A DNA stretch of 64,000 nucleotides, taken from assembly GCF_029953595.1 (NCBI RefSeq), contig NZ_CP124535.1, positions 1,334,001-1,398,000 on the forward strand, read 5' to 3'. Shown here piece by piece: positions 59,798-64,000 of this stretch (position 1 is the stretch's first letter; each line of letters starts with the position of its first letter). The notes under the pieces were generated by a model, which did no database searches, was not told where the DNA came from, and saw only the letters and a list, made by a program, of their open reading frames with translations. The stretch is from Fuscovulum ytuae (GTDB taxonomy: Bacteria > Pseudomonadota > Alphaproteobacteria > Rhodobacterales > Rhodobacteraceae). The position numbers and the translations under genes are program-made.

Positions 59798-59847
59798 TGT
59801 CAACTGAAGTTGACAGTTTTCTGACGCAAAACCTTGACACAGGTCAA
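59798..59847 (-). promoter_or_regulatory. bchE promoter: FNR-type (FnrL) site and PpsR/CrtJ site
   Basis: TTGACACAGGTCAA (59834-59847) is a perfect TTGAC-N4-GTCAA palindrome of FNR/FnrL type. TGTCAACTGAAGTTGACA (59798-59815) is a TGT-N12-ACA site 18 bp from the start codon. An FNR site centred at -41.5 would put transcription start near 59799, in or beside the PpsR site. Activation by FnrL and repression by PpsR are inferred. Confidence 0.8.
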
Positions 59848-59963
59848 ATCAGACCAAAAACAAATGAAGGGATTGGGAAAAGGCGCAAGCTGGGAAGGGG
59901 GGCAAGATGAAAGGAATTCCGCACGGCAACGCCGCCGCAACCAGCCTTCTTCGGGCCAAAGCC

Positions 59964-61355
59964 CTATTCGCCGTCCTTGTTCAACAGCCCATATTTGCGC
60001 AGCTTCACATAAAGCGACTGCCGCGACAGGCTCAGCATCTCGGCCGCTGCCACGCGATTGTTCCGCGTCAGTTCCAGCGCTGTTTCGATGCACATCTTCT
60101 CGATCACATCGGTGGTTTCGGCCACGATGTCCTTCAACGTGCTGGACCCCACCAGTTCCATCACATTGCGCACCCCGTCATCGGGTTGCCCGATCGGGCG
60201 GCGCAGCGTGTCGGCCCGGCTGGCATCCCGCACCACAAGGGCAAGGATCGGGTTCGGCCGGTCATTCAACCATGTGGCCGAAATCTCCACCGCGATCTGA
60301 CCCATGAAATCCGTCGTCAGGCGCGTTGCATAAAGCCGCAGTTGCCCGGTGCGTTTGACGTTATCCAGCAAAACCCGCAGGTCCACAGCCCCCCGCGCCA
60401 GGAAATCGGTCAAGGACCGCCCCCGCACCGCCGCGATATTGGCCGTATCCGTCAGGTTCAGGAAAGCCTCGTTCGCCGCCCGGATATTGCCATCGCCATC
60501 GGCAAAGACGATGCCATCCACGCCTTCATGGTAAAGCCGGGCAAGGCTATCGCCCAATTCATCCGTCGCGGCCATCCCGGCCTCAGACGTGTCAAGCTGG
60601 CACAAAAGAACCCGCTCACCCGCCGCACGGAACACCGTCGGCGTGACAAAGACCCGCTTGCCGGACCGTTTCGCCGTCAACTCGATGGGTGCAGAACTTT
60701 CCGCCACGGCGATATTGGCAAGGCTTTCCAGAAACTCGCCGCGCCGCCGCCCTTCGAATTCCTGCGCCACCGCCACGCCGATCAACTCGCTCCGCTGGCC
60801 ACCCAAAAGCTGCGCCGCCGCTGGGTTTATGTCGGTGATCCGCCCCGACCCCATGGCCACCATCAGGATCGGGTCGCGCATCACCTCCATGACCACGCGA
60901 TAACGCGTGTCCATTTCCCGCTGCGACTCGTAATCCCGTTCCAGCGCCAGTTGCGCCTGCACCAGCTGCTGCTGCACTTCGGCAATGGGGCGCAGATCGC
61001 GGCCCAACATGAGGATCGATTCGTCCGACCCAATCCGATGTAGCGAATAGCGCACCGGGAATTCCCAGTTGGACTGATCCGCGTGATTCAACTCTACCGC
61101 CACATCGCCGTGACGCGCGCCATGCATCCCGCTGATGCGCGTCTCCAGCTTCTTCAGGCTTTCCGGGGCCAGCACATCCTTCAGATGCGCGCCCTCCCAA
61201 TCCGTCAACTGCCCAAAGCTGCGATGATGGGGATTGACCAGAACCGAAATGATCCGCCGCGCAGGCGACACCAGAAGGGCAATGTCTGACGCTGTCGCAA
61301 TAATCTCACTCAAGAGATCTGGCGCGATCAGCGGCAACTTTCCGCCATTCAGCAA
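59964..61355 (-). CDS. ppsR: PpsR/CrtJ, aerobic repressor of photosynthesis genes
   Basis: 463 aa. PAS domains are followed by a glutamine-rich helix, PIAEVQQQLVQAQLALERDY, and a C-terminal Fis-type HTH, NNRVAAAEMLSLSRQSLYVK. Redox cysteines are at about 252 (RVLLCQL) and 422 (EKMCIETA), matching Cys251 and Cys424 of R. sphaeroides. The start is a TTG at 61355 (LLNGGKLPLIAPDL), aligning with the known MLAGGSLPSLAPDL start. It should bind the TGT-N12-ACA sites listed here. Confidence 0.95.
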   Translation of the reverse strand: MLNGGKLPLIAPDLLSEIIATASDIALLVSPARRIISVLVNPHHRSFGQLTDWEGAHLKDVLAPESLKKLETRISGMHGARHGDVAVELNHADQSNWEFPVRYSLHRIGSDESILMLGRDLRPIAEVQQQLVQAQLALERDYESQREMDTRYRVVMEVMRDPILMVAMGSGRITDINPAAAQLLGGQRSELIGVAVAQEFEGRRRGEFLESLANIAVAESSAPIELTAKRSGKRVFVTPTVFRAAGERVLLCQLDTSEAGMAATDELGDSLARLYHEGVDGIVFADGDGNIRAANEAFLNLTDTANIAAVRGRSLTDFLARGAVDLRVLLDNVKRTGQLRLYATRLTTDFMGQIAVEISATWLNDRPNPILALVVRDASRADTLRRPIGQPDDGVRNVMELVGSSTLKDIVAETTDVIEKMCIETALELTRNNRVAAAEMLSLSRQSLYVKLRKYGLLNKDGE

Positions 61356-61425
61356 ATGTCTTCCGTCGGTCGTCACACTCTTTCCGATCCTAGGCCGCCT
61401 CTCTCTCTGCGACCACGAAAAAGGG

Positions 61426-62217
61426 TTAACTCGTTTCCAACTCTGGCAACATTCCCGACGCGACTCCCACCCTTTCAAGGGCGAGTGCAATGTCATTGGT
61501 CACCACATCGGCACCGGTCAACCGCACTACGTTTTCATCAGCCTCGGCCAAAGCACCGCCGATGGCCACTTTCAGACGGCCTTTGCTTGCTTCCTTTAGG
61601 GTTGTCACAAGTTTCCGGCAAGTTTCAAGCCTGTCTTCACAGGCAATAGAGATTAGCGCGCCATCGAATGCCCGCGACGCCACACAATCGGCCAACTCAG
61701 CAAGGCTCGGCGCGATCTTCACCGACACAGATATACCCATCCGGCGCAGCCTTCCGGCCAGAACCATGGCCCCAAGCGTATGCTGCTCGCCTTGCGGCAG
61801 CACCAAAAGCAGCGTCGTCGCATCGCAACCACCCGCCATATCGGCCGACCATCCACTGCCGATCTCGCGCAGGATGGCCTGCAAGCGGGCCACGCCCATC
61901 GTGACCTGCGCGAAACTCACGCAATCCGCCTCCCAAGCCTCACCCAGCCTGCGCGCCACCTCTGGAATGTAAAGATCGGCCAGCATCACTGCCGATACAC
62001 GCGCGCGTTTGAGTTCGGGTTTCATCTCTTCGAAAGCCGCCGCATCCATAGACGACACCGCCGCCATAAAGCGCATCACAAGCTCTTCTCGCAAACCAGA
62101 ACCATCGGCCGCGTCCTTGGCCACAAGCCGCGCAACGACCTCCGCAGCAAAGCGCGAAACACCGCCCTGCGAGCCTTCGGCCAAATGCGCCGACCCCAGA
62201 TGAACTTCATGCTGCAT
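61426..62217 (-). CDS. ppaA: PpaA/AerR, B12-binding antirepressor of photosynthesis genes
   Basis: 263 aa. The C-terminal B12-binding-like domain has ATTLLLVLPQGEQHTLGAMV and DGALISIACEDRLETC, as in the PpaA/AerR family that modulates PpsR/CrtJ. The ATG at 62217 follows GGGAG; the GTG at 62253 is an alternative. The DxHxxG-like portion is QGEQHTLGAMV. It lies 70 bp upstream of ppsR and is preceded by a PpsR-type site. Confidence 0.92.
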   Translation of the reverse strand: MQHEVHLGSAHLAEGSQGGVSRFAAEVVARLVAKDAADGSGLREELVMRFMAAVSSMDAAAFEEMKPELKRARVSAVMLADLYIPEVARRLGEAWEADCVSFAQVTMGVARLQAILREIGSGWSADMAGGCDATTLLLVLPQGEQHTLGAMVLAGRLRRMGISVSVKIAPSLAELADCVASRAFDGALISIACEDRLETCRKLVTTLKEASKGRLKVAIGGALAEADENVVRLTGADVVTNDIALALERVGVASGMLPELETS

Positions 62218-62308
62218 TTCCGGCTCCCGAACCGCAAGGCACCCCGCATCCACAGATACGAATGCTGCCCAGACGGCTCCTCTTAACTGTCCCCCTTTGG
62301 TTCTAGAT

Positions 62309-62326
62309 TGTCAAAGCAAATTGACA
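62309..62326 (-). promoter_or_regulatory. PpsR/CrtJ site upstream of ppaA
   Basis: TGTCAAAGCAAATTGACA, a TGT-N12-ACA palindrome 91 bp upstream of the ppaA ATG. It suggests that ppaA (and perhaps ppsR) is under PpsR control. Confidence 0.8.
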
Positions 62327-62452
62327 CCCCCATCCGAAAGAAAAAATTCTTCCCGCGCAAAAACCAAAGGAATAACTAAAAAATCCCATTTTTCAGGCAA
62401 TTTTTCCAACTTTCAGTCCATGACGCATCGACTCCATTAGCCACCGCATGTA

Positions 62453-62492
62453 TGTAAGTTTTAGTTGACACTTCGCCCCTCCACGCTAACCT
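62453..62492 (+). promoter_or_regulatory. bchF promoter with PpsR/CrtJ site
   Basis: TGTAAGTTTTAGTTGACA (62453-62470) contains a sigma70-like -35 TTGACA (62465-62470). A 16-bp spacer leads to TAACCT (62487-62492). The operator therefore covers the -35 element. Confidence 0.8.
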
Positions 62493-62528
62493 TTCCCAGC
62501 GAGGAGACGAAAGGAGCGGCGTCTACCG

Positions 62529-64000
<1,472 letters not shown>

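Larger units (their letters stand above)
62218..62528. other. ppaA/bchF divergent intergenic region
   Basis: 311 bp without a gene. It holds two PpsR-type sites, one toward each gene, and an A-rich stretch (about 62336-62395). The bchF promoter elements are at the right end. Confidence 0.7.

Overview
The window is a high-G+C alphaproteobacterial chromosome segment. It ends inside, and is dominated from about 30.8 kb onward by, a photosynthesis gene cluster (PGC) of the Rhodobacter type. Diagnostic points are the puf operon order pufQ-B-A-L-M-X with a pufX and no pufC, dxs directly after pufX, spheroidene-pathway genes (crtA, B, C, D, E, F, I), tspO between crtB and crtC, idi inside the cluster, and adjacent ppsR and ppaA. 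This places the organism in the Rhodobacter clade of the Rhodobacteraceae/Paracoccaceae (purple non-sulfur or aerobic anoxygenic). I cannot name the species from sequence alone.

Region 1 (1-30.8 kb) is ordinary chromosome. It holds the 5' part of moaA, an FAD oxidoreductase with an argE-type deacetylase, a divergent five-gene peptide ABC transporter, a DUF3422 membrane protein, pntAB transhydrogenase, a small methyltransferase-like membrane protein, and kynurenine-pathway genes (kynU, tryptophan 2,3-dioxygenase). It continues with an L,D-transpeptidase lipoprotein, a D-lyxose isomerase, a MATE exporter with a divergent TetR regulator and twin operators, a C26 peptidase, a DUF305 protein, an aminotransferase, an ABC exporter, ygfZ, a small conserved hypothetical gene, a PopZ-like acidic protein, tolC, pcm and a fumarylacetoacetase-family enzyme.

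Region 2 (30.8-64 kb) is the PGC. The minus-strand superoperon crtE-crtF-bchC-bchX-bchY-bchZ-pufQBALMX runs toward dxs. crtD-crtC (plus) meet tspO-crtB-crtI (minus) at an array of hairpins. crtA-bchI-bchD-bchO (plus) meets a minus-strand run bchE-bchJ-bchG-bch2-bchP-idi. ppsR and ppaA (minus) are divergent from bchF-bchN (plus), and bchN runs off the right edge. Together these genes supply isoprenoid precursors (dxs, idi), build spheroidene/spheroidenone and bacteriochlorophyll a, and encode the LH1 and reaction-centre proteins.

Regulation is visible in the DNA. Twelve exact TGT-N12-ACA palindromes (PpsR/CrtJ type) sit in the bchC, crtE/crtD, crtI/crtA, bchG, bchE and ppaA/bchF control regions, and bchE also has an FNR-type palindrome. 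The oddest points are an apparent AUU start codon for crtA, a crtD/crtC overlap in which crtC has no usual start codon, a 23-codon mini-ORF joining bchX to bchY, and a run of four perfect hairpins after crtC. I saw no tRNA, rRNA, CRISPR array or insertion sequence. All family assignments are from motif recognition without database searches.
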